Positions 24,569-31,547 of a DNA stretch of 39,613 bases are shown one piece after another (position 1 is the first letter of the stretch; each line of letters opens with the position of its first letter). The position numbers were made by a program, and so were the translations under genes. A model generated the notes under the pieces. That model was given only the letters and a program-made list of their open reading frames with translations, ran no database searches and had not been told where the DNA came from. Source of the stretch: Vulcanimicrobiota bacterium (lineage in GTDB: Bacteria > Vulcanimicrobiota > Xenobia > Xenobiales > JADMJV01); assembly GCA_017307785.1 (NCBI GenBank), contig JAFKGI010000063.1, forward strand, positions 1-39,613, written 5' to 3'.

Positions 24569-25581
24569 AATGGGCCGCAGTGGCGCTGAGTCTGCTGCTG
24601 CTGGCCGTCGCCAGCCAGCGACTCTACGCCTGGCCCTTACCCTATTGCTGGGAGCTTTCGGTTGGCAGCGCCGAGTGGGGCCACTGGTTGGCCCTGGCGG
24701 CACTGATCCTCGGCTTGTTGGTTCCCACAACTCGTCCAGCCTGTTTTCTGACGATAGCGATTTCCCTGGCGCCTTGCCTGGCCGCCTGGAAACACGGTGG
24801 TTTCAGCTGGAGTCGTCTGGTCACTGGTTGGGGAGGCTCGAGGCGGCCGACCCGCGAGATTGAGGTGTCCCCGGGCCTCTGGATGGACGTCTATGTCCCC
24901 GAGAAGCCCTCCCCTGGAGTCCTGGTAGTCCATGGCGGCTCCTGGGCCCGCGGCAGTCGCAAAGACTTTCAGGCCCTCAATGCCTACCTGCGCGAGCAAG
25001 GTTACTTTGTGGCCAGCCTCGACTACCGATTGGCCCCGGCCCACCCCTATCCGGCAGCCTGTGAGGACCTGGACAAGGCATTCGATTACGTGGTCAGTCA
25101 CGCTCAGGATCTGCAGGTCGACCCACAACGCCTGGCCTGGCTGGGCCGCTCCGCTGGAGCCCATCTGGCCTTGCTGCAGGCCTACACGCGGCGGCCTTCT
25201 CGTTGCGTCATCGCCTACTACCCGCCGACCGATATGCTTTGGAGCTACGAGCACCCCAGCAATCCGCGCGTGTTGGATTCTCCGGCGGCTCTGCGTGACT
25301 TTCTCGGCCAGACCCCGCCTGCCCCCGTTTACCCGGAAGCCTCGCCTCTACAGCGCGTAGAGTCAGGAGCCCCGCCCACTTTGCTGCTCCACGGTGAGCG
25401 GGATGACCTGGTTTACGTCGAGCAGAGTAGACGTCTTCAGCGTCGCCTGGGAGAACTGGGGGTGCCCTGCGCCGCCCTCTACCTGCCCTGGGCCAATCAC
25501 GGTTGCGACATCAACCTGGCCGGTCCCAGCGGTCAATTGTGCACTCAGGAAGTGGTGCGATTTTTGGCTACTTACCTTTAG
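24565..25581 (+). CDS. Alpha/beta hydrolase (HSL/carboxylesterase-like) with N-terminal membrane helices
   Basis: This 338-residue protein begins with two or three hydrophobic helices (residues 1-75), so the hydrolase domain is membrane-tethered. The domain shows the HGG oxyanion motif (VVHGGSWARGS), nucleophile Ser196 in GRSAG, an Asp in HGERDD and a His in WANHGCD. This set is typical of hormone-sensitive-lipase/carboxylesterase-type enzymes acting on short esters. The GTG start overlaps the previous stop (GTGA). Its tail overlaps the convergent Spy-like gene by 14 bp. The substrate is unknown. Confidence 0.9.
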   Translation: MKWAAVALSLLLLAVASQRLYAWPLPYCWELSVGSAEWGHWLALAALILGLLVPTTRPACFLTIAISLAPCLAAWKHGGFSWSRLVTGWGGSRRPTREIEVSPGLWMDVYVPEKPSPGVLVVHGGSWARGSRKDFQALNAYLREQGYFVASLDYRLAPAHPYPAACEDLDKAFDYVVSHAQDLQVDPQRLAWLGRSAGAHLALLQAYTRRPSRCVIAYYPPTDMLWSYEHPSNPRVLDSPAALRDFLGQTPPAPVYPEASPLQRVESGAPPTLLLHGERDDLVYVEQSRRLQRRLGELGVPCAALYLPWANHGCDINLAGPSGQLCTQEVVRFLATYL

Positions 25582-25987
25582 ACTGCTCCGTTCGCACCTG
25601 GACCTGGATAGACTTCCATTTACCCCGCTGTTCTGGAGTCATGGCGTTTGTAATCTTGCGAGAAATCTCCAGGTCCTTCAGACGCATGACGACGGTCGCG
25701 TCCGCGATCTCCGTCAGCTTTGCCCTGGCCTGGCCGGTAGTGGTGCTGTCGCTGCTGATAAGGGCTCGGTATTCCGTCTCCAGCTTACTGATCTGCGCCC
25801 GACTCGCTTTCACCGAGCCGTTGAGTTCGGTCAGGAACGTTTTCATGTTGGCGATCTGTTCGTCACTCAATCCGAGCTCTTGCTTGTAGTCGAACAGGGT
25901 CTTGATTTTGGGCCGGCCGGCGGGCTCTGAATAGACCGGCGAGCCGAAAATTCCCAAGAGCCCAAAGCAAAGTAATAACTTGCGCAT
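25568..25987 (-). CDS. Spy/CpxP-like periplasmic helical protein
   Basis: This 139-residue protein has a signal peptide (MRKLLLCFGLLGIFGSPVYS). The mature protein is an all-helical chain with the Spy/CpxP-type motif twice, once as LSDEQIANMKTFL and once as MTPEQRGKWKSI (LTxxQ-like). Spy/CpxP/CnrX-type proteins buffer unfolded proteins or metals in the periplasm. The start at 25987 has a GGGGGG ribosome site; a longer frame runs back through the tRNA terminator and is not real. It lies just downstream of the tRNA operon terminator and probably has its own promoter. Confidence 0.75.
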   Translation of the reverse strand: MRKLLLCFGLLGIFGSPVYSEPAGRPKIKTLFDYKQELGLSDEQIANMKTFLTELNGSVKASRAQISKLETEYRALISSDSTTTGQARAKLTEIADATVVMRLKDLEISRKITNAMTPEQRGKWKSIQVQVRTEQSKGK

Positions 25988-26008
25988 ATCCCCCCTGGCC
26001 TTCGCAAC

Positions 26009-26042
26009 AAAAAAAAGAAAACCTCGATTTCTCGAGGTTTTC
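26009..26042 (-). terminator. Intrinsic terminator of the tRNA-Ile2/Glu/Val operon
   Basis: On the minus strand, GAAAACCTCGA, loop GAAA and TCGAGGTTTTC form a perfect 11-bp stem followed by eight T. It begins 3 nt after the CCA of tRNA-Val. Confidence 0.9.
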
Positions 26043-26044
26043 AG

Positions 26045-26121
26045 TGGTGGGCGCAGAGGGACTTGAACCCCCAACCCCCTGCGTGTAAAGCAGGTGCTCT
26101 AACCAATTGAGCTATGCGCCC
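26045..26121 (-). tRNA. tRNA-Val (anticodon UAC), CCA encoded
   Basis: The cloverleaf is complete: acceptor GGGCGCA pairs with TGCGCCC, the D arm has AGCTCAATTGGTTAGAGC, the anticodon loop is TTTACAC (anticodon TAC) and the T arm has GGTTCAAGTCC. Discriminator A and CCA are encoded. It is the last tRNA of the three-gene operon. Confidence 0.95.
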
Positions 26122-26130
26122 CTATAAAAC

Positions 26131-26150
26131 AGCCGAGATTTCTCTCGGCT
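26131..26150 (-). other. Hairpin between tRNA-Glu and tRNA-Val
   Basis: On the minus strand AGCCGAGA, loop GAAA, TCTCGGCT forms an 8-bp stem followed by GTTTTAT. The T-run is short, so it may be a leaky terminator or a processing signal between the two tRNAs. Confidence 0.6.
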
Positions 26151-26153
26151 GAG

Positions 26154-26229
26154 TGGTGACCCGGACGGGGTTCGAACCCGTGATCTTCTGCGTGAAAGGC
26201 AGACGTCCTGACCGCTAGACCACCGGGCC
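26154..26229 (-). tRNA. tRNA-Glu (anticodon UUC), CCA encoded
   Basis: Acceptor GGCCCGG pairs with CCGGGTC, the D arm has TCTAGCGGTCAGGA, the anticodon loop is CTTTCAC (TTC) and the T arm has GGGTTCGAACCC. CCA is encoded. All elements are normal for tRNA-Glu. Confidence 0.95.
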
Positions 26230-26251
26230 ACGGTGGTGTTTTTTTTATAGA

Positions 26252-26324
26252 TGGGCCCAGCTGGATTTGAACCAGCGACCAACCGGTTATGAGCCAGCTG
26301 CTCTCACCGCTGAGCTATAGGCCC
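26252..26324 (-). tRNA. tRNA-Ile2 (anticodon CAU, lysidine type), CCA not encoded
   Basis: Acceptor GGGCCTA pairs with TGGGCCC (one G-U) and the anticodon loop is CTCATAA. The TTGGTCGCTGGTTCAAATCC block downstream of the anticodon matches the typical tRNA-Ile2 pattern rather than elongator Met. C34 would be converted to lysidine by TilS to read AUA. The 3' end is A followed by TCT, so CCA must be added enzymatically. An elongator Met assignment is the alternative. Confidence 0.8.
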
Positions 26325-26335
26325 CAGCGCCGACT

Positions 26336-26364
26336 ACTATAAGGGCGGCGGTGCGGCCTGTCAA
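26336..26364 (-). promoter_or_regulatory. Near-consensus promoter of the tRNA operon
   Basis: On the minus strand, TTGACA (26364-26359), a 17-bp spacer and TATAGT (26341-26336) lie 11 bp before tRNA-Ile2. The -35 is perfect and the -10 matches 5 of 6. It starts just 3 bp after the HAD gene stop. Confidence 0.88.
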
Positions 26365-26367
26365 GAT

Positions 26368-27465
26368 TTATCGGTTGACCTCCGCAATAATCTCCTCGAC
26401 GTGTTGGCGCAGACCAGCCAGCACGCCCAGACTGCTGTCCTCAGTCGGGCTTTGAATGATGGCTCGACTCACGCTTTCGGCCGCACTACGCAACTTGGTG
26501 TTCTCCCCGACGACAATGGCCCGGCGTCCGTCGTCCTTGCCTTGCTGGTCCAGCATCATGGCGATATCATTCCCGCCATCGCCGGCGATGATGATGTGCT
26601 GAGGAGAAAGATTCTCTTTCTCCTTCAGATAGGCGATGGCGTCGCCCTTGTTGACGCTGGCGAGGTCGAACATGACGTAAGGCTTGCCGTGGAAAGGGTA
26701 GACGGGGGAGAGCTGAAACTCCGCTCCCTCCTTGCGCAACCGCTTGCTGATGGCGTCAGCAAAAGCCTGGACCTGACTGGGAGCGGTGAAGTGCTCCGAA
26801 TCCAGCTGCTCCTTCGTTTCGCCTTTGGCCAGACGCACCGAGTCGTTGTGAATGCAAACGTTAGCGCTGTCAGGGCAAGCATCGGCAGCCGGATTACCCA
26901 CCACTTTACCTACCGAGGTGACGTTGAGCCCGGCAAATTTGGGCGACTTGAGTAGTTCCTGGGCGATCTCAAAGGCCCGGTTGGCGCTGAAACCGGAGGC
27001 AAGTTTATGCTCCTCCCAGACCGCGTCCTTGCCCTGCAGATTGTAGATGTAGCCACCGTTGTCGGTAATCGACCAATCGGAGTTTGGCAAATTTTCCTGT
27101 TGAATACGCTCGAGTGGACGAGCACTGATATAGCCGAACTGCAGGTCCACCCCCTTCTCGCGGGCCTCCTGTTTCAGTTCGAGCACGCCGTGGTCGAGAG
27201 TCTCGCGGTTTTTGGCGTTGGGGGAAAGCCAGGTTCCGTCCAGGTCGCTCAAAAACAGCACGGGCACCAGAGAACGCGTAACGGCACCGGCCGTGTCGAC
27301 TTGAACCTGCTGAACTGGGGCCCATTTGGCGGTCACCGGGGTGCTCTTCATCGGACTCAGGTTCACCTGGTCGCCAAAGCTCTCTTGAGCCTGGGTCCTG
27401 GCAGCGCCGCGCTTCGGGGCGCTCTGCTGAGTCCGAGTGGTGTTGGAGACTGCCTGCATCTTCAT
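26368..27465 (-). CDS. HAD-superfamily phosphatase (Cof / sucrose-phosphatase-like)
   Basis: This 365-residue protein has a disordered, Gln/Thr/Ala-rich N-terminal 65 residues and then a HAD domain with a type IIB (Cof-like) cap. Motif I is DLDGTW (nucleophile Asp74, acid Asp76), the motif III Lys lies in NKGDAIAYL and motif IV is GDGGNDIAMM. The cap region (about 160-270) has CPDSANVCIHNDS. Related enzymes dephosphorylate sugar phosphates, including sucrose 6-phosphate; the substrate here is not known. It directly precedes the tRNA operon on the same strand. A 229-bp gap upstream separates it from the two-component genes. Confidence 0.85.
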   Translation of the reverse strand: MKMQAVSNTTRTQQSAPKRGAARTQAQESFGDQVNLSPMKSTPVTAKWAPVQQVQVDTAGAVTRSLVPVLFLSDLDGTWLSPNAKNRETLDHGVLELKQEAREKGVDLQFGYISARPLERIQQENLPNSDWSITDNGGYIYNLQGKDAVWEEHKLASGFSANRAFEIAQELLKSPKFAGLNVTSVGKVVGNPAADACPDSANVCIHNDSVRLAKGETKEQLDSEHFTAPSQVQAFADAISKRLRKEGAEFQLSPVYPFHGKPYVMFDLASVNKGDAIAYLKEKENLSPQHIIIAGDGGNDIAMMLDQQGKDDGRRAIVVGENTKLRSAAESVSRAIIQSPTEDSSLGVLAGLRQHVEEIIAEVNR

Positions 27466-27634
27466 ACCTGTATCCTAGGTACCTGACCTGAAAGGATGCT
27501 AAAAAGGCGGATGCGGACCGGCCAGATTCTGCCGATGGTAGAGAGGTAAGGGTAGAGGCTGCGGTAGTTTCTAGCCGATCCGTCGTCCGAAAACCAAGGT
27601 TACCTCGAAAGTGTTGGGAAACTTGGAGTTTGCC

Positions 27635-27663
27635 CCTTACAGATTCCTTACAAAAACCTCAAG
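27635..27663 (+). promoter_or_regulatory. 11-bp-spaced direct repeats upstream of the response regulator (autoregulatory box)
   Basis: CCTTACA occurs at 27635-27641 and again at 27646-27652, exactly 11 bp apart. A weaker third copy, CCTCAAG, lies at 27657-27663, again 11 bp on. OmpR/PhoB-type regulators bind direct repeats at 11-bp pitch as head-to-tail dimers. The next gene encodes such a regulator, so autoregulation is likely. Confidence 0.6.
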
Positions 27664-27682
27664 TTTTTTGCGCAGAGGAGCC

Positions 27683-27688
27683 TACAAT
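27683..27688 (+). promoter_or_regulatory. Candidate -10 element at the response-regulator start
   Basis: TACAAT (27683-27688, 5 of 6 consensus) ends 6 nt before the ATG at 27695; AGAGGAG lies upstream of the box, not between it and the start. Initiation 6-7 nt after the box would give a leaderless message. The -35 position is occupied by the last direct repeat rather than a consensus hexamer, as at activator-dependent promoters. Confidence 0.4.
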
Positions 27689-27694
27689 CCCAAA

Positions 27695-28369
27695 ATGCAA
27701 TCCGCAAAAATTCTCGTCGTCGACGACGAAAGCCCGATTCGCGGCTTTGTCCGGCGCTACCTGGAACGCGACGGCTACGAGGTCATCGAAGCCAGCAACG
27801 GTCGAGACGCCCTGCAGTTAGCCAAACTCGGTGTGGATCTGGTCGTGCTGGACCTGATGATGCCAGGGCTGGACGGCTTCGACGTCGCCCGTCATCTGCG
27901 CGCCAGTGGCGACATCCCGATTCTGATGTTGAGCGCTCGCGGCGACGAAGTCGACCGCGTCACTGGTTTGGAAATCGGGGCAGACGACTACCTCACCAAG
28001 CCCGTCAGCCCGCGAGAATTGATGGCTCGCATCAAGGCCCTTTTGCGGCGCAGTCGACTGGCCGGCGCACGACCGGCCGAGCCGGCGGGCCCGGTGGTTA
28101 TCGACACCGACACCCGTCAGGTCTGGGTTCACGGCGAGCGGGTCGAGTTGACCCCGCGAGAGTACGCTTTGCTGAAGACGCTGGCCTCAACCCCCGGCAA
28201 GAACTTCACTCGTGAGGAACTACTGAATCGCGTCTGGGGCCCTGAGTATCTGGGCGACACCCGCCGAGTTGACGTCCACATCAGCAATCTGCGCGAGAAG
28301 CTCTCGCGCCCCGGAGAGACCCCACCCATTCGCTCCATCTGGGGAGTGGGATACCGTTACGAGTCATGA
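27695..28369 (+). CDS. OmpR/PhoB-family response regulator
   Basis: This 224-residue regulator has a receiver domain (1-118) with acidic pocket Asp10/Asp11, phospho-acceptor Asp53 (VVLDLMMPG) and Lys102 (YLTKPVSPREL). A winged-helix output domain follows (about 130-224: LTPREYALLKTL, RVDVHISNLREKL, IRSIWGVGYRY). It overlaps the kinase gene by 4 nt (ATGA), the usual pairing. Direct repeats at 11-bp pitch precede it. An in-frame ATG at 27611 would add 28 residues across the repeats and the -10 and is unlikely. The signal and target genes are unknown. Confidence 0.95.
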   Translation: MQSAKILVVDDESPIRGFVRRYLERDGYEVIEASNGRDALQLAKLGVDLVVLDLMMPGLDGFDVARHLRASGDIPILMLSARGDEVDRVTGLEIGADDYLTKPVSPRELMARIKALLRRSRLAGARPAEPAGPVVIDTDTRQVWVHGERVELTPREYALLKTLASTPGKNFTREELLNRVWGPEYLGDTRRVDVHISNLREKLSRPGETPPIRSIWGVGYRYES

Positions 28370-29724
28370 AACTCCAGATTCGCCTGACTCTGGTCGCAAT
28401 GGGGATGGTTCTACTCTTTGTGGCAACCTTCTATCTGGTGTGGAGCATGAGCGGCGGTCGCCAGGTCATGCGGCCGCCGCCACGCGGAGAGCTTTGCCGC
28501 AAAGTGGCTCGCCAGGCCAGTCAGATTTACCGAGAGGGCAAATGGGAAGCCCTTCAGTCTGCTCTCCATTTCTCGCTTTTCCCCAACCGCGCAAGCGTGC
28601 TCTACGATCTGCAGGGAGAGGAAAAGGCCCACTGGGGAAGCCGTCTGCCTCCGGACCTGGGAATGCTGCAGGAGGCGGTGCGGCGAGGTGCCCTGGAAAA
28701 GTTTACCTGGACCGGCATGGAAGTCTGGGCTCGAGTCGACGGCGAGGAGGGCCCGGTAGCCATAGCCCGCATCGCAATGTTTCCCCACAACCACGAGGAC
28801 CAGCGCTGGCAGTATGCCTACCTGATGATCACTTCCGGCATGGCGGCAGCGCTGGTTTCCCTGACCGGCGGCATGTTGGCCAGCCGAGCGATCGCACGAC
28901 CCATTTCCGAACTGGTCGAAGCCACTCGAGCGCTGGCTCGCAGCGACCTGCACCACCGCATCGCCCCTCAGGGTTGGGATGAAGTGCGTGACCTGGCCGA
29001 CAGCTTCAACCTGATGGCCGACCACCTGGAAAAAACCGTGCTCTCGCTGACCGAAGCCAAGGAGAAAGCAGAGGGTTCAGAAGCTTCCCGCCGCCAATTC
29101 CTGGCCGACGTGTCCCACAACTTGCGCACCCCCCTGGCGGCCGTGCTGGGATGGACTGAAGCGCTTCAGGACGGCCTGACGCCCGGCGAAGAGCATATTC
29201 ATCTGCGCAATATTCGGGAAGAGACGATGTATGTGGCTCGCAACGTGCAACGGCTGACCGACTGGTCACGTTGGGAGGGTCAGGCTCCCCAATTGCGCCT
29301 CGAGCCGTTCCCCGTCTCCGAGCCGCTCATGGAGTGCCTGCAAAGCCTGGAAGATGCTGCCCAGGCCAAGAACATGACCATGGAACTGGTGGGGCTAGAG
29401 GACGAGCCCTTTGTGCGGGCGGACCGCATCCGTCTCCGCGAACTCTTCCAGCTTCTGCTGGAAAATGCGATCCATCACAACGAGGCCGACCAGAGCTTGC
29501 GAGTCGTGTTCGCCCACGAAGGACAGCGACTGCGTGTCACCGTCAGCGATAACGGCCCGGGCTTGCCTGAGGAATTACGCGAGGATCTCGAGTGTCGAGT
29601 GGGTGGCGGCCTGGGATTGGCCATTGCGGTTCGACTGGCTGCGGCACACGGAGGAAAGTTGGAAGCCCTCCCGGGACCTGGCACCAGTTTGAGCTTTACC
29701 TTGGAGTGGATCTCCTTCGACTGA
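28366..29724 (+). CDS. Membrane sensor histidine kinase
   Basis: This 452-residue kinase has two membrane helices (about 6-28 and 150-173) flanking a periplasmic sensor of about 120 residues. HAMP follows (about 174-226), then a dimerisation/phosphoacceptor helix with His251 (FLADVSHNLRTPLAAVLGW) and a catalytic ATPase domain. The latter has an N box LLENAIHHNE, G1 DNGPGLP and G2 GGGLGLAIAVRLAAAHGG. The H box reads SHNLRT instead of the commoner SHELRT: Asn replaces the Glu/Asp that follows His and normally helps catalysis. It is the cognate partner of the overlapping regulator gene. The sensor has no recognised domain. Confidence 0.95.
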   Translation: MKLQIRLTLVAMGMVLLFVATFYLVWSMSGGRQVMRPPPRGELCRKVARQASQIYREGKWEALQSALHFSLFPNRASVLYDLQGEEKAHWGSRLPPDLGMLQEAVRRGALEKFTWTGMEVWARVDGEEGPVAIARIAMFPHNHEDQRWQYAYLMITSGMAAALVSLTGGMLASRAIARPISELVEATRALARSDLHHRIAPQGWDEVRDLADSFNLMADHLEKTVLSLTEAKEKAEGSEASRRQFLADVSHNLRTPLAAVLGWTEALQDGLTPGEEHIHLRNIREETMYVARNVQRLTDWSRWEGQAPQLRLEPFPVSEPLMECLQSLEDAAQAKNMTMELVGLEDEPFVRADRIRLRELFQLLLENAIHHNEADQSLRVVFAHEGQRLRVTVSDNGPGLPEELREDLECRVGGGLGLAIAVRLAAAHGGKLEALPGPGTSLSFTLEWISFD

Positions 29725-29737
29725 AGAAGGCCCGCCG

Positions 29738-30823
29738 ATGCTGGAATCGATAGCAACGCGCATGGCCAGACTGGGCTTCGTAGAATCGGCGGTAGAAGAC
29801 ATCCTTCAACTGCGCCCCTTCACGTTTCGTCGAGCCATTCATCAGCCTGCCTACCGTCGACGCTGGAAGAAGCACGGACCGCTAGGATTGGCGGTGGCTT
29901 TCTTCTTACTGCAAGAGTCGCTGTCGCTCGAAGACTTACGCCGACTCCTCGATGACGAAAGCATCGCCGCCCTTCACCTGCAGGGTTTTCTAGAGCCGAA
30001 CCGGCTGGGGATCCGCTGCAAGGTAGACCTCTACCCCTGCCTGGGCAAGTATTTCTTCACCGATAGCGCCTTCGAAGTAGAACCCTGGCCTGAGCAAGTC
30101 TACTGGCTGGGCGGCGACAGCTACACCCTGGCCTACTGCACCCCCAGGCGCTCCTACGCTCGTGCTCTGGACCTGTGCAGCGGTTCAGGAGTTCACGCTT
30201 TGCTGGCCGGCTGTCCCGCTCTGGGAGTGGACATCAATCCCAGAGCGATCGAATTCGGTCGCCTCAACGCCGCCTTGAATGGCATCTCCCAGGTAGAGTT
30301 CGCTCAAGGGGATTGCTGCTCGGCCGAAGGGACCTATGATCTCGTCACTCTCAATCCACCCTTCGTTCCTACTCCCGAAGGGGTAGCCGAACTTTACCGC
30401 ACCGGCGGCGGTAACGGTGAAGGTGTGACCGAGCGCGTAGTGCGCAGGCTGGCCACCTGGCTAAATCCAGGTGGACTTTTCTCGATGGCTACCGAGGCGC
30501 CCGATGGCGCCCTACAGAGGATGCGGCGCTGGCTGGGAAGCGGATGGGGTCTGGCCGAACTGCGAAAATTCGAATTCCCCATCGAGGAATACATCTTCAG
30601 CAACATCCTCTCATCGGGCACTCCTCCCGACCAGCAGGAAGCGGAATATGAGCGCTGGCTGGACACCTACGAGGACCACAACATCCAAAAGATGGTCTCG
30701 GCCCAGTATTTTGCCGTCCGGTTGGCGCCGGGCGTGCCTGATTGGGAGCACAGTCTGGAAATCGGTCATCCCTCTGGGCCGCCGAGCGAGGCCGATTGGA
30801 GCCTATGGCTGAACGAGAAATAA
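29738..30823 (+). CDS. SAM-dependent methyltransferase, N-methylase (NPPF) type
   Basis: This 361-residue protein has an N-terminal helical domain (1-90), a small beta region and a Rossmann methyltransferase domain. Motif I is LDLCSGSGVHALL (144-156), a motif II-like acidic residue lies in GVDINPRAIEFG, and motif IV is NPPF (206-209). NPPF/NPPY marks enzymes that methylate N atoms of Gln, Asn or nucleic-acid bases (HemK/PrmB/RsmC-like). The target is not clear; the architecture differs from PrmC. It follows the histidine kinase by 13 bp and overlaps the thioesterase gene by 19 bp. Confidence 0.88.
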   Translation: MLESIATRMARLGFVESAVEDILQLRPFTFRRAIHQPAYRRRWKKHGPLGLAVAFFLLQESLSLEDLRRLLDDESIAALHLQGFLEPNRLGIRCKVDLYPCLGKYFFTDSAFEVEPWPEQVYWLGGDSYTLAYCTPRRSYARALDLCSGSGVHALLAGCPALGVDINPRAIEFGRLNAALNGISQVEFAQGDCCSAEGTYDLVTLNPPFVPTPEGVAELYRTGGGNGEGVTERVVRRLATWLNPGGLFSMATEAPDGALQRMRRWLGSGWGLAELRKFEFPIEEYIFSNILSSGTPPDQQEAEYERWLDTYEDHNIQKMVSAQYFAVRLAPGVPDWEHSLEIGHPSGPPSEADWSLWLNEK

Positions 30824-31278
30824 CGCTACGCTTCCTGGCCGAGCCCGGCGAAGTCAACTTTGGTGGCAAAGTTCACGGCGGTGCCGTCATGCGCTGGATC
30901 GACCAGGCCGGCTACAGCTGCGCCGTGAATTGGAGCCAGCGCTACTGCGTGACGGTTTATGTGGGCGGCATTCGCTTCTTAAAGCCCATCCAGATCGGTC
31001 AGTTGGTTGAGGTCGAAGCCAGGGTCATCTACACCGGCACGACCAGCATGCACATCGCCGTTGACGTCTGGGCCCGTGACCTCGCCCACGCGGAAAGACA
31101 GCGAACCACTCACTGCATTATTGTCTTCGTGGCCGTGGATGGAAGCGGGAAACCGGTGCCAGTTCCCGCCTGGGAGCCAGTCACTGAAAAGGACCTCAGC
31201 CTACGGGACTACGCTCAGCGCCTCATGCATTTGCGGGAAGGCATCGAAAAAGAGATGGCCAAATTTCACACTACATAA
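30805..31278 (+). CDS. Hotdog-fold acyl-CoA thioesterase (YciA/BACH-like)
   Basis: This 157-residue protein has the acyl-CoA hydrolase pattern of the hotdog fold: NFGGKVHGGAVMRWIDQAGYSCA (in two overlapping segments) with the HGG helix, then a long strand set (VGGIRFLKPIQIGQLVEVEA) and a C-terminal helix. YciA-type enzymes split short and medium acyl-CoAs in the cytosol. The start at 30805 has GGAG 6 nt upstream and overlaps the methyltransferase by 19 bp; the longer frame from 30742 would overlap more and is less likely. It is the last gene before the convergent tRNA terminator. Confidence 0.88.
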   Translation: MAEREITLRFLAEPGEVNFGGKVHGGAVMRWIDQAGYSCAVNWSQRYCVTVYVGGIRFLKPIQIGQLVEVEARVIYTGTTSMHIAVDVWARDLAHAERQRTTHCIIVFVAVDGSGKPVPVPAWEPVTEKDLSLRDYAQRLMHLREGIEKEMAKFHTT

Positions 31279-31320
31279 AGAGGCTTTGACTTAAACTACC
31301 CGCCTCAGACACATGGACAC

Positions 31321-31344
31321 AAAAAAACCCTGATTTCTCAGGGT
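31321..31344 (-). terminator. Intrinsic terminator of the tRNA-Ile/Ala operon
   Basis: On the minus strand ACCCTGA, loop GAAA, TCAGGGT, followed by a T-run, forms a 7-bp stem 5 nt after tRNA-Ala. On the plus strand the same hairpin is followed by GTTTGT and could help end the thioesterase transcript. Confidence 0.85.
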
Positions 31345-31349
31345 GTTTG

Positions 31350-31422
31350 TGGAGCTGACAGGGATCGAACCTGCGACATCCTGCTTGCAAAGCAGGCGCT
31401 CTCCCAGCTGAGCTACAGCCCC
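31350..31422 (-). tRNA. tRNA-Ala (anticodon UGC), CCA not encoded
   Basis: Acceptor GGGGCTG pairs with CAGCTCC and keeps the G3-U70 pair that identifies tRNA-Ala. The anticodon loop is TTTGCAA (TGC) and the T arm has GGTTCGATCC. The discriminator A is followed by CAA, so CCA is added after transcription. Confidence 0.95.
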
Positions 31423-31429
31423 GTTCGGG

Positions 31430-31506
31430 TGGTGGGCTTAGCAGGACTCGAACCTGCGACCTCATCCTTATCAGGGATGCGCTCTAACCACCTGAGCTAT
31501 AAGCCC
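31430..31506 (-). tRNA. tRNA-Ile (anticodon GAU), CCA encoded
   Basis: Acceptor GGGCTTA pairs with TAAGCCC, the anticodon loop is CTGATAA (GAT) and the T arm has GGTTCGAGTCC. CCA is encoded. It precedes tRNA-Ala by 7 bp; the same Ile-Ala pair is usual in rRNA spacers but no rRNA is present here. Confidence 0.95.
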
Positions 31507-31518
31507 GAACGTTTGGGT

Positions 31519-31547
31519 AAGATAGCACCTCAGCCGGTGGGCGTCAA
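31519..31547 (-). promoter_or_regulatory. Promoter of the tRNA-Ile/Ala operon
   Basis: On the minus strand TTGACG (31547-31542), a 17-bp spacer and TATCTT (31524-31519) lie 12 bp before tRNA-Ile. The TGA inside the -35 box is also the stop codon of the upstream orphan gene. Confidence 0.75.

Noticed and set aside
31350..31506. Part of an rRNA operon, because of the Ile(GAU)-Ala(UGC) pair
   Set aside because: No 16S or 23S sequence flanks the pair; the operon has its own promoter and terminator.
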